This document shows, piece after piece, positions 56,469 through 64,000 of a stretch of DNA of 64,000 nt (positions are counted from its first letter, which is position 1; each line of letters opens with the position of its first letter). This DNA is from Candidatus Methylobacter oryzae (lineage in GTDB: Bacteria; Pseudomonadota; Gammaproteobacteria; Methylococcales; Methylomonadaceae), in NCBI RefSeq assembly GCF_003994235.2, contig NZ_RYFG02000026.1, positions 33,962 through 97,961 of the forward strand, read 5' to 3'. A program made the translations under genes and the position numbers. Under the pieces are notes generated by a model. That model had not been told where the DNA came from, ran no database searches, and worked only from the letters and a program-made list of their open reading frames with translations.

Positions 56469-57680
56469 TCATCGGTAAGCGGCTGCCGGCTCGGGAGGCT
56501 TACAATTCGGCTCTATCGGCTCGTTTTTTTGAAGCAAATTATCGCTGATAATTGCTTGAGCCTTGGCTTCCGCGTCGGCCAGTTCATCGACAAAAATGTC
56601 CGTTCCATATTCCTGGCTCGAAACCGCGGCAAGCGAAGCAGCCAGGGGGTGTTCCGACTCCTTGACGTAGATCGAGGTGGTGGTGGAAAGTCCCGGGCGA
56701 ATCGGGTTTTTCAGTATCTCGTCTTTCCGCAATGCGATGCGCACCGGAACACGCTCCACGATATGAATGAAATTTCCCGATGCATTATCCGGCGGCAGTA
56801 GAGCAAAAACACTGCCGGTACCCGGCACCAAACCTTCCACCGCACCATGATAGACAATGTCCTTTCCGTACAGATCGACGCTAATCTCCGCCGGTTGGCC
56901 GGGGCGTATTTGCGCTATCTCGGTCTCCCGTAGATTCGCCTCCACCCACAGATGGTCCAGCGGAACAAGCGTCATTAGCGGGTCGCCGGGTTGAACCCGG
57001 TTTCCGACCTGAACCTTGCGCATCGACACATAGCCTGAAACGGGAGCATGGATTTGCTGCCGCGAATAGTCGAGATAGGCGGCGATGAATTTATGCTTGG
57101 CCGCTTCCACGTCGGGGTGCAGGACTCTGTCGGTACCGCCCACTTTCGCTTCTACGGATTTAAGCTCCGCCTCGGCCTCGCGCATCTCGGCTTCGAGCGC
57201 CGTCATCTGGTCTTCGGCATTTTGCATGGCCTGTTCGGATACGGAACCGTTCGGCAACGCCTGCCGCAGTCGCAGCACATCGTGGCGCACCTTGGCTAAG
57301 CGGGCCGAATGAGCCAGCAGTTTTTGACACATTTGCCGGCGCGTCGCAAAAACAGCCCCGATCTCGCGGACTACCTGGCCCAGCTCGCCCCGCCTTTGGC
57401 CCAAAGCGGTCTGTGCGCGATGTTCATCGAGACGAACCAGCAGGTCGCCCTTGTTCACGTATTGGCTTTCCTCAGCCATGACCTGCGTAACGATACCTGT
57501 CGCATCGGCCTCCACCGGAATGAGATTGCCGGTAATGAACGCATTACGGCTTACAACCCGGAAACGGCAGTAGTGCCACCAATAACCGGCATAAATCAAA
57601 GCGCCTGCAACCAGCGCTAGCGCAACCAACAACAGGTAACGGTTGCGGCGGATGCGAATATTCTTGGGATGAGTTTTCAT
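56469..57680 (-). CDS. HlyD/EmrA-type membrane fusion protein
   Basis: A 403-residue adaptor. One N-terminal membrane helix (YLLLVALALVAGALIYAGYWW) is followed by a biotinyl-lipoyl half (FITGNLIPVEADATGIV), a coiled-coil hairpin (residues 95-175), a second lipoyl half (IHAPVSGYVSMRKVQVG) and a beta-barrel domain (LWVEANLRETEIAQI). It links an inner-membrane pump to an outer-membrane factor. The last gene of the efflux cluster; it shares a direction with the other four. Confidence 0.9.
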   Translation of the reverse strand: MKTHPKNIRIRRNRYLLLVALALVAGALIYAGYWWHYCRFRVVSRNAFITGNLIPVEADATGIVTQVMAEESQYVNKGDLLVRLDEHRAQTALGQRRGELGQVVREIGAVFATRRQMCQKLLAHSARLAKVRHDVLRLRQALPNGSVSEQAMQNAEDQMTALEAEMREAEAELKSVEAKVGGTDRVLHPDVEAAKHKFIAAYLDYSRQQIHAPVSGYVSMRKVQVGNRVQPGDPLMTLVPLDHLWVEANLRETEIAQIRPGQPAEISVDLYGKDIVYHGAVEGLVPGTGSVFALLPPDNASGNFIHIVERVPVRIALRKDEILKNPIRPGLSTTTSIYVKESEHPLAASLAAVSSQEYGTDIFVDELADAEAKAQAIISDNLLQKNEPIEPNCKPPEPAAAYR

Positions 57681-57774
57681 AAGTGTTTATATCGTCGATA
57701 CCTTGTTTTATTTATGCATACGTTTTCAGTTTTTTCGTTTGCTGTTTGCGTTGGGGAACCGCCCAAGACTTCGC

Positions 57775-59319
57775 TTAAATCTCCCACGGCAACCAACGGA
57801 ACTGTTTGGGTTCGGGATTCTGCCCGCTCGTCTTAAGATCGTTCACATACCCGCCGCCTAACGCTTCCACCAAATCGACGACGGCAACCCGCCGATCCGC
57901 TTCCAGCGTCTTCGAGACGTATTCCTGATCCAGCAGCGCATGCTCCCGTACCAGCAACGCCCTACGGTCATCCAGGCCGCTGCGATAACGCCGATCAACG
58001 AGTCCCAGGTTTTCGTGTTGCGCAGACAGCAGGCGGCCGTGCGCTTCAAGGATCGCTTGCGTCTCCCGCCAACGGCTCAGGCTATCGGCCACCTCCTGCA
58101 CGGCATGCAGCAAGGTGTCGTTGTAAAGCTCCACTGCGCCGTCGTACTCCGCCCGTTGCGCCGAGAGCTCGCCGCGCAAACGCCCGCCCTCGAACCACGG
58201 GAGCCGCAGGCCGGGTGCGATCCCGTAGGAAAAACTGGAACCTGAAAACAGCAGGTTAGCCAGGGAACTTGCGCCCTTCGTCAACCTGAGGGCATTCACG
58301 CCGGCAAACGCGGTCAGGTCGATGGTAGGCAGGAAGCCGGCTTTAGCTACCTTGACCCGTTGCGCCGCCGCTTCGGCCCGGTAGAGGGCCGCGGCGAGAT
58401 CCGGCCGATGACGAAGCAACTCCAACGGAAGTTTCTCAGGCAAACGCATCTGTTCCGGGTTAATTGTTGTGCCGGCAAACAGATTTTGCGTTGACTCGGG
58501 GCCTTTACCGATCAGCCGGGCCAGCAGGTTCCGCTGCATATCCAGCTGGTCCCGGATACCCGCTTCGCGCTTGTTTGCCTGCTCCAAATCGATAGCCGCC
58601 TGCTTCACCGGATCGGCGGAATCCAGCCCCGACTTCAACCGGGTCTTGTCCATATCGAGCAAGCCGCGCCGCAACTCAACCATGGTATGAGCCAGGTCGA
58701 GCTGCTGCCGTAGCGCAAATCCACGTATATAGGACCGTGCAATTGCGGCAGTCAGTTGAAGCAGGACTTCGGCCTGTTCCGCCTCCTCGGCGGCCGCCTC
58801 GCCCATTGCCGCTTCCAGCGCGGCGCGATTTTTTCCCCAGAAATCGAATTCGTAGCGGAAGTTGAACGGATTAATCCTGCCGAAGACGATGTTTGCTCCC
58901 GCCGCCTCCGCACGGTTGAGCACGGCAAAAACACCATGCTCTGAAATACGGGTATTCTCGAATTCCGCCTCGGCATCAAGGAACGGCAGCAACCTGGCGC
59001 CTTCCACGCGGATCAGGGCTTGCGCTTGACGTAGCCGGGCGGCAGCGACCTTAAGGCCGATGTTGTCCTTTAGCCCGGCATCCATCAGGCCGTTGAGTTC
59101 AGAATTGCCGAATTCCCGCCACCAGCCTTCATGAGGCCAATGTCCGGCAAGAGCATGCGGATCGCTATCAGCCCGCGCGTACTCCATGGCTGGGGTTTTC
59201 CGGAACTCGGCGGGCTTATCTCCCGGCGGTATCCAGGCGCAACCGGACGTCAACAAGAGCATAAACACGACATAGAAGCTAAAAAGCAGCAATCGATATA
59301 ACTTAATTCGATGAGTCAT
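57775..59319 (-). CDS. Outer-membrane efflux lipoprotein (NodT/OprM family)
   Basis: A 514-residue TolC-like outer-membrane factor. The start at 59319 has GAGGA upstream. A lipoprotein signal peptide ends LLTSGC, so residue Cys at about 27 is lipidated. The two repeats of the family are seen as LKVAAARLRQAQALIRVEGA and APGLRLPWFEGGRLRGELSAQ. It would form the exit duct of the adjacent MFS pump. Confidence 0.92.
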   Translation of the reverse strand: MTHRIKLYRLLLFSFYVVFMLLLTSGCAWIPPGDKPAEFRKTPAMEYARADSDPHALAGHWPHEGWWREFGNSELNGLMDAGLKDNIGLKVAAARLRQAQALIRVEGARLLPFLDAEAEFENTRISEHGVFAVLNRAEAAGANIVFGRINPFNFRYEFDFWGKNRAALEAAMGEAAAEEAEQAEVLLQLTAAIARSYIRGFALRQQLDLAHTMVELRRGLLDMDKTRLKSGLDSADPVKQAAIDLEQANKREAGIRDQLDMQRNLLARLIGKGPESTQNLFAGTTINPEQMRLPEKLPLELLRHRPDLAAALYRAEAAAQRVKVAKAGFLPTIDLTAFAGVNALRLTKGASSLANLLFSGSSFSYGIAPGLRLPWFEGGRLRGELSAQRAEYDGAVELYNDTLLHAVQEVADSLSRWRETQAILEAHGRLLSAQHENLGLVDRRYRSGLDDRRALLVREHALLDQEYVSKTLEADRRVAVVDLVEALGGGYVNDLKTSGQNPEPKQFRWLPWEI

Positions 59320-59379
59320 ACTGTCCTCATTTTGGTCATTGCGCATGGCGTGAAGGCGGTTTATTTTCAACGAGTGTTG

Positions 59380-59790
59380 TCAGACACGCTCAGCCAAGGG
59401 ATAGAGGCTTCTATTTTCACGTTGGATGCGCTGATGCAGGTTCTTGAAAATATTGTTGGCCTCTTCTTTAAACCCCTCAGGATTTGCGGACACTTTGGAC
59501 TCAATATTCCAGTTGCGGGCAAACTCCATGTAAGCGGCCGCAATATCTCCCATTTCGGCTTGATAAACCTGCCCAATTTGGGCTATATCATGATCTCCCG
59601 AGTCCAACAATCTCGGATAGAGCGTGCGATCTTCCGCCGCCAAGTGCAGTTTGATCGTCGAACTTATCGAAACAATCTTCCTGGCAATCACGTCGGCATT
59701 TTGCATAACGCCGGCTTGGATTAACTTTCTGAGTTCTGTTACCTCTGTAAGGATTGCAACATGGTCTTGCTTAAATCTATCGATGTTCAT
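59380..59790 (-). CDS. Haemerythrin-domain protein
   Basis: A 136-residue four-helix HHE-cation-binding protein. Metal ligands expected from the motif are seen in RFKQDHVAI, HLAAEDRTLYPRL, MEFARNWNIES and HQRIQRENRSLYPLA. It would bind O2 or NO, or act in di-iron repair. AAGGA lies eight bases upstream of the ATG at 59790. It sits inside the efflux cluster, between the MFS and outer-membrane factor genes, with 150 nt on the MFS side. Confidence 0.85.
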   Translation of the reverse strand: MNIDRFKQDHVAILTEVTELRKLIQAGVMQNADVIARKIVSISSTIKLHLAAEDRTLYPRLLDSGDHDIAQIGQVYQAEMGDIAAAYMEFARNWNIESKVSANPEGFKEEANNIFKNLHQRIQRENRSLYPLAERV

Positions 59791-59942
59791 AAACATGTTC
59801 CTTTATAAAAGTGATGGCAATTCAATCCGGGTCTCAATCGGTGCGAAGCCGTAAAATAAATTTCAGTCCCCCGTTGCAACATAAGCATCCACGTAACTTT
59901 TTCATCATAAATACAATCAGTTATAAGTCGCTCTAACGCAAA

Positions 59943-61538
59943 TCATATTTCCTCCACTATCTCTTCCGCCTGAAGATCCGCCAGTTCTTCCTTAACGGTT
60001 GGATGAAGCGGTTGATAGGTGGGGTAAGCCAGCCACACCAGGCCGGCCAATCCGAGGAACAGGTAGCTTGTCAGCATGAAGGCGTCGTTTAATGCCAGCA
60101 GGGTTGCATGTTGTTTGATGACGGCCAGGAGCTTGCCGTTGACCATCGCTGTATCAAGCCCTGCGCTCTCTAATTTCGATGAAAACCCTTGCAGCGCATC
60201 GAGGGAAGCAAAGCGCCGCCCCCCGAAATGATCGGCAAGATGAAGCCGATGGACGGGGGCTTGCCGAAACAGCACGACACCTTGCAAGGTGATGCCGATT
60301 GCGCCGGCGACAACCCGCAAAAATCCGGCTTCTTCGGCCGCGCGTATTTCTTTAATGCCATGCAGTCCGTGCAGGGTCAGCTTGGTCAGCGGCATGAAAA
60401 ACGAACCCAGAAAACAGCCGAGCAGTAACATGGGCCAAGCAATCCGGTCGAATGAACCGGGCTCGTCGAACAGGCCTATCCAATAAAAGGTAAACGAGAA
60501 TCCCAGCAGATTGATGCAGGCCAGCAGGCGGGCATCCAGGTTTTTGAGCAGTTTGTGCATCGCCACGGTCACCGGCACCGCAAGCAGGATCATCGGCAGA
60601 TAAGCCATGCCGGCCAGGAATGAAGAATAGCCCAGCAATACTTGCAGTTGGACGATGAACACTGAAAGCAGCCCCTGGATCGACAGGAATCCGGTAAACA
60701 GGCAAATCACGCCTATAGCAAAATTCCGGTGGGCGAAAAGATGCAGGTTGAATACCGGATGGGGTTCGTCAAGCTCCCAGATAATAAAACAGGGCAAGGC
60801 TACGATCAGAACGATCAGCATGAAGACCAGGAACGGCGAATCCAGCCAGTCGAAATCATTGCCCTGGTTCAGGATGGTCTGCGCGCTGCCGAGAATCAAA
60901 ACCAGCAGCACGAAACCGACCTCGTCGAAACGCGTGTAGCTGGGCTCGAATCCCCGCCCGGCAAGCAATGAACCGATAACCGCCGCGATGACCAGGGCAA
61001 GAGGAATATTCAGGTAAAACAGGTAGCGCCAGCCCAGTTCGTCGGCAATCGCGCCGCCTATCGGAAAGCTGATCGTAAAAGGCATCAGCGTGACCAAGCC
61101 CCATATCCCCAAACCCAACAATTTCAGCCGATCCGGATATTCTTTCAACAACAGGGCCTGTCCTGTATACAGCGTAATGCCGCCTGAAAGGCCGAGCAGG
61201 ATGCGCCCCGGAACAAACAGCTCCAGGCTTTGGCTGATCGCGCACAGATAAGAAGCAAAGGCATACACGACAAATGCCGCGCTAAACAAACGATACCCTC
61301 CTATGATGCCGGATAACCAACGCGCGACAGGAAAAGCCAGCCCCAGCGCAATGATGAAATAGGTCTGGCCCCAAGTGGTAAAGCTCGGCAACACGCCGCC
61401 CAGGTCGCCGGCAACATGCGGCAGCAACGCAATATAAGAGCCGACATTGAACAGCACGATCATATGTCCCAGGCTCAGCGCTGCATTAAACAGGATGAAG
61501 CGCCAACCGCGCAGGCGTTTAGCATAGACGACGGTCAT
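59943..61538 (-). CDS. MFS transporter, DHA2 (EmrB/QacA-like) family
   Basis: A 531-residue inner-membrane drug/proton antiporter, with about 14 hydrophobic segments by eye. Motifs: WLSGIIGGYRLF (loop 2-3 type), GGITLYTGQALLLKEYP, and FPIGGAIADELGWRYLFYLNIPLAL (split by the window of family motif C). It matches the EmrB layout of a tripartite system. The start overlaps the lipoprotein gene stop by ATGA, so translation is coupled. Confidence 0.9.
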   Translation of the reverse strand: MTVVYAKRLRGWRFILFNAALSLGHMIVLFNVGSYIALLPHVAGDLGGVLPSFTTWGQTYFIIALGLAFPVARWLSGIIGGYRLFSAAFVVYAFASYLCAISQSLELFVPGRILLGLSGGITLYTGQALLLKEYPDRLKLLGLGIWGLVTLMPFTISFPIGGAIADELGWRYLFYLNIPLALVIAAVIGSLLAGRGFEPSYTRFDEVGFVLLVLILGSAQTILNQGNDFDWLDSPFLVFMLIVLIVALPCFIIWELDEPHPVFNLHLFAHRNFAIGVICLFTGFLSIQGLLSVFIVQLQVLLGYSSFLAGMAYLPMILLAVPVTVAMHKLLKNLDARLLACINLLGFSFTFYWIGLFDEPGSFDRIAWPMLLLGCFLGSFFMPLTKLTLHGLHGIKEIRAAEEAGFLRVVAGAIGITLQGVVLFRQAPVHRLHLADHFGGRRFASLDALQGFSSKLESAGLDTAMVNGKLLAVIKQHATLLALNDAFMLTSYLFLGLAGLVWLAYPTYQPLHPTVKEELADLQAEEIVEEI

Positions 61539-62419
61539 ATATCCTCCGGCTCAGCAAGCTGAATATTTACATTCAGCGGCAGTCCAAGCTCGTTGAGATT
61601 CCGATTGATCAGTTGCGCGCCCATCCGGGTCACGAGCTGTTTGAATTTTTCGGCGTCATGAGCGAGCAAGGTTTGCGGAGAATCTTCAACAGAATAAGTG
61701 CTCTCGGTGACTCTCCCGATGACTTGCCGGGTATCGGGATCGATCAGCTTGACCAGTACCCGCAACGAGCTTTGCACGTTAAAAATCCTATAGTTGCCGA
61801 TAGCCACTTCCAACACGGCATCGACGGGTTCCAGGCCGGGTTGGCGATAATCAACGGGCGACAGTTCCTGCTTGTACCACTGTACAATGGCGTGATTCCA
61901 ATTATCGGGATTTGCGTTACGGTCTTTTTGCGCGACAGGCAGAGGACAATAATGCCCGCTCATAATTGCTTTGACCTGTTTTGCATTCAATTGCGAAACG
62001 GCTTTCTGCGCCAGCACCAGCGAGGGCGACCAGTTGTCCTTGAGTGAGGCGACAGGTTCCAGGCGCGTTGGATCCGACGTCGAACGGAGATCCACCACGG
62101 GCATAGTATCTTCCTTGCTAACTAAACCGGCGATTAATACTCCACCTGGGCTTCTATAGACTGTTTTCTCCACTATCATGTCTGACGACAGAATTTGAAA
62201 CACAAACTGATTGTAAACAGGATACCGGGCTTCAATCGGGTCCGGAATTACTTCAAGAGGAGGAGGTTCCACGGGCACCACCAAAAGCGAGCGAATTTCG
62301 TGCAGCTTAGCGGTTGACGGGTTAATCGGTTCAGCCAGACAGCCGGCCAATGCCAAAACCACTACCGACAGCACACCGCAGTTTATTAAATTAGGCAAGG
62401 ATCGCTGAATAGGAAACAT
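61535..62419 (-). CDS. Putative lipoprotein, first gene of the efflux cluster
   Basis: A 294-residue protein with a lipoprotein signal peptide (VLSVVVLALAGC, Cys at about residue 27). The rest is beta-rich with no recognised domain (LLVVPVEPPPLEVIPDP, RVLVKLIDPDTRQVIGRVTE). It overlaps the MFS start in an ATGA, so it belongs to the same operon. I do not recognise its family. A periplasm-facing role in the pump is inference only. Confidence 0.8.
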   Translation of the reverse strand: MFPIQRSLPNLINCGVLSVVVLALAGCLAEPINPSTAKLHEIRSLLVVPVEPPPLEVIPDPIEARYPVYNQFVFQILSSDMIVEKTVYRSPGGVLIAGLVSKEDTMPVVDLRSTSDPTRLEPVASLKDNWSPSLVLAQKAVSQLNAKQVKAIMSGHYCPLPVAQKDRNANPDNWNHAIVQWYKQELSPVDYRQPGLEPVDAVLEVAIGNYRIFNVQSSLRVLVKLIDPDTRQVIGRVTESTYSVEDSPQTLLAHDAEKFKQLVTRMGAQLINRNLNELGLPLNVNIQLAEPEDI

Positions 62420-62567
62420 GTTTTCTCCAAACGGGTTAAAGGAATCATTTGCCTACAGCCGCTTTTTCAGGCGACCGGTTTTGGTGCAGTTACTATAGAA
62501 ATTTATCGGTGTATTAGACAAACGATATTTATTGGACATTAATATCGATATGTCCGATATTAAGGCT
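62420..62567. promoter_or_regulatory. Divergent intergenic region with a candidate operator
   Basis: The gap between the efflux cluster and the LysR gene holds gacattaatatcgatatgtc (62535-62554), a partial palindrome centred on atatcgatat. It may be a LysR-type binding site. The binding regulator is presumably the LysR gene on the plus strand. Confidence 0.5.
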
Positions 62568-63425
62568 ATGGATATAGATCAGATCAGAACTTTTTTGAGC
62601 GTAGTCGCCAACGGCAGCTTTCTGGAAGCGGCAAGCAGGCTGTATGTCACCCAATCGACAGTGAGCACCCGTATACAGCGGCTGGAATCCTATCTTGGCG
62701 TGACCCTGTTTGTGCGCAATCGCTCCGGCGCCGCGTTAACGCTTTCAGGACATCGTTTCTTACGCCATGCCAAATCCCTGTTATTGACATTGGAACAGGC
62801 GCGGCATGACATTGGCTTGCCCAGCCGTTTTCGCGCGAGCATTACAGTGGGGACACGAATTGCTTTATGGGAAGAACTGCTACCGCGATGGGTGGGCACC
62901 ATGCGAAAGCAGGCTCCGAATATTTCCATTCGCAGCGAAATCGGCTTTGAAGAGGATTTAATGCGATCCTTGATCGAAGGCAGGATGGACGTGGGCATCA
63001 TGTATACACCTCAACATAGCCCCGGCCTCCAGATTGAACATTTATTCGATGAAACGCTGGCACTATTTACCACCGATCCCGATAAACCCTGGCCGAATGA
63101 CGATTATATTTACGTGGATTGGGGGCCGGCGTTTTATGCGTTGCACAGTAGCAGTTACCCCGACCTGGAAAGCCCTCCCCAAACGGTGAATGTCGGTTGG
63201 CTGGGGGTGCAGCTAATCCTCTGCAACGGCGGCTCATGCTTTCTGCCTATGCGCATGACTGAACCTTTAGTCAAAGCCGGAAAATTGTTTCATGTTCCCG
63301 GCAGCCCGCAATTTAGATTGCCCACGTATATGGTTTTTCCGCGCGATAGCGATTCCATTGTGTTGCCTCAGGTGCTGGATAGCTTACGCGTATTGGCCGA
63401 ACAGCAAAAAGCCGTGTCTGCATAG
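62568..63425 (+). CDS. LysR-family transcriptional regulator divergent from the efflux cluster
   Basis: A 285-residue LysR regulator: MDIDQIRTFLSVVANGSFLE and SRLYVTQSTVSTRIQRLESY form the helix-turn-helix, and the substrate domain follows. The ATG at 62568 is chosen from the alignment with LysR N-termini; AAGG lies two bases upstream. TTG 62532 and ATG 62550 are alternatives. Divergent placement suggests it controls the efflux cluster. Confidence 0.88.
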   Translation: MDIDQIRTFLSVVANGSFLEAASRLYVTQSTVSTRIQRLESYLGVTLFVRNRSGAALTLSGHRFLRHAKSLLLTLEQARHDIGLPSRFRASITVGTRIALWEELLPRWVGTMRKQAPNISIRSEIGFEEDLMRSLIEGRMDVGIMYTPQHSPGLQIEHLFDETLALFTTDPDKPWPNDDYIYVDWGPAFYALHSSSYPDLESPPQTVNVGWLGVQLILCNGGSCFLPMRMTEPLVKAGKLFHVPGSPQFRLPTYMVFPRDSDSIVLPQVLDSLRVLAEQQKAVSA

Positions 63426-63562
63426 ACTGGAAAATATCCGCTTAATTAGCTTCTGCCAATCAGGTGGCGTGCGGCTGTTATTAACTTAATATGAATCTGG
63501 AGTCGCTATGGGGTAAAGGAATGAAATGCCGAATTTAATGCGCGAGCACTATATTATCCCTG

Positions 63563-64000
63563 TCAATATTGCGTTCTTAAAGTGAACGTCACCGGACCGT
63601 TATTGACCAGCGAAACCTGCATGTCGGCGCCGAACTCGCCGAATGCAACATTAGAATACGTTTGCTTTGCCAACTGCTGCAAATAATCGAATAGTTCCCT
63701 GCCTTTTTCCGGCGGCGCAGCGGAAATAAAACTGGGCCGATTGCCTTTTTGGGTATCCGCAGCCAATGTAAATTGCGGCACCAGCAACAAACCGCCGTTA
63801 ATGTCCCTCAAACTCAGGTTCATGCGATCATCGCTATCGGCAAAAATCCGGTAATTGAGGATACGCTCCAGCAAACGCTGGGCGTCTTTTTCGGTATCGG
63901 CCCTTTCCACTGCGACCAGCGCCATAATGCCGGTATCGATTTTGCCGATGTCCTTATTATTGACGGTAACTTTAGCAGACGTAACGCGTTGAATGATAGT
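63563..64000 (-). CDS. dtd: D-aminoacyl-tRNA deacylase, start codon outside window
   Basis: 145 codons are visible; the first residue is beyond the window edge (the frame reads TIIQRVTSAKVTVNNKDIG from 64000). The catalytic block NRPSFISAAPPEKGREL and NNGPVTFTLRTQ are in place, and the GIMALVAVERADTEKDAQ segment matches the family. It removes D-amino acids from mischarged tRNA. The family length is about 145 residues, so only Met is missing. Confidence 0.94.
   Translation of the reverse strand, partial: TIIQRVTSAKVTVNNKDIGKIDTGIMALVAVERADTEKDAQRLLERILNYRIFADSDDRMNLSLRDINGGLLLVPQFTLAADTQKGNRPSFISAAPPEKGRELFDYLQQLAKQTYSNVAFGEFGADMQVSLVNNGPVTFTLRTQY

Overview
The window looks like chromosomal DNA of a gammaproteobacterium. 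The gene neighbourhoods fit: asd next to fimV, a PilU-type ATPase pair, RhlE, YoaA/DinG, XseA, RraA, TrhP/YegQ, TsaB and NsrR. The mix of type IV pilus ATPases, sterol-desaturase-like and lipid-desaturase genes, DUF1415/DUF2288 genes and sulfur-relay genes resembles methanotrophic Methylococcales. That placement is inference, because no methane oxidation gene lies in the window. I saw no rRNA, tRNA or CRISPR array.

Layout. 1-9.5 kb: fimV (3' end off the window), asd, adk, a CBS-domain protein, small conserved genes, a TPR protein, rhlE and moaA. 9.7-18.3 kb: an HNH-nuclease-like gene, a Nudix-ThiE fusion, argJ, a CDF metal transporter, a PP-loop tRNA-thiolase-like gene overlapping a TusA-like gene, and two twitching-type ATPases, one with a duplicated N-terminal domain. 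18.6-26 kb: a membrane di-iron hydroxylase, a secreted YHYH protein, an aldehyde dehydrogenase, an overlapping amidoligase / glutamine-amidotransferase / YqaA trio, and a stand-alone HEAGH metalloprotease-like gene. 27-36 kb: a soluble double-sensor CheW protein, then a mobile-element scar zone holding a five-copy 16-mer array, a RecD2-helicase remnant, an IS1182-type element with an amber-interrupted transposase and a decayed rhuM gene. A LysR regulator, a small exported helical protein and a fatty-acid desaturase lie between these scars.

36-53 kb: an LTA-synthase-like phosphatase-superfamily gene whose coding sequence contains a dispersed REP-like repeat, then tsaB, yoaA, a diguanylate cyclase, a Tat-exported multicopper oxidase, thpR, xseA, two tandem PilZ proteins, a Gdx/SugE exporter, tusB-tusE, hslR, a rhodanese, ispH, rraA and trhP. 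53-64 kb: a small membrane protein, a MOSC protein, rubredoxin, a truncated haemoglobin divergent from nsrR with a near-perfect NsrR operator between them, a five-gene efflux cluster (lipoprotein, MFS, haemerythrin, outer-membrane factor, HlyD-type adaptor) divergent from a LysR gene, and dtd, cut by the window end.

The most interesting signals are the REP-like element translated inside the phosphatase-superfamily gene, the amidoligase-amidotransferase cluster, the NO-response locus beside an efflux cluster containing haemerythrin, the double-sensor CheW protein, the five-copy repeat array next to a RecD2 remnant, and a family of long inverted-repeat intergenic elements.
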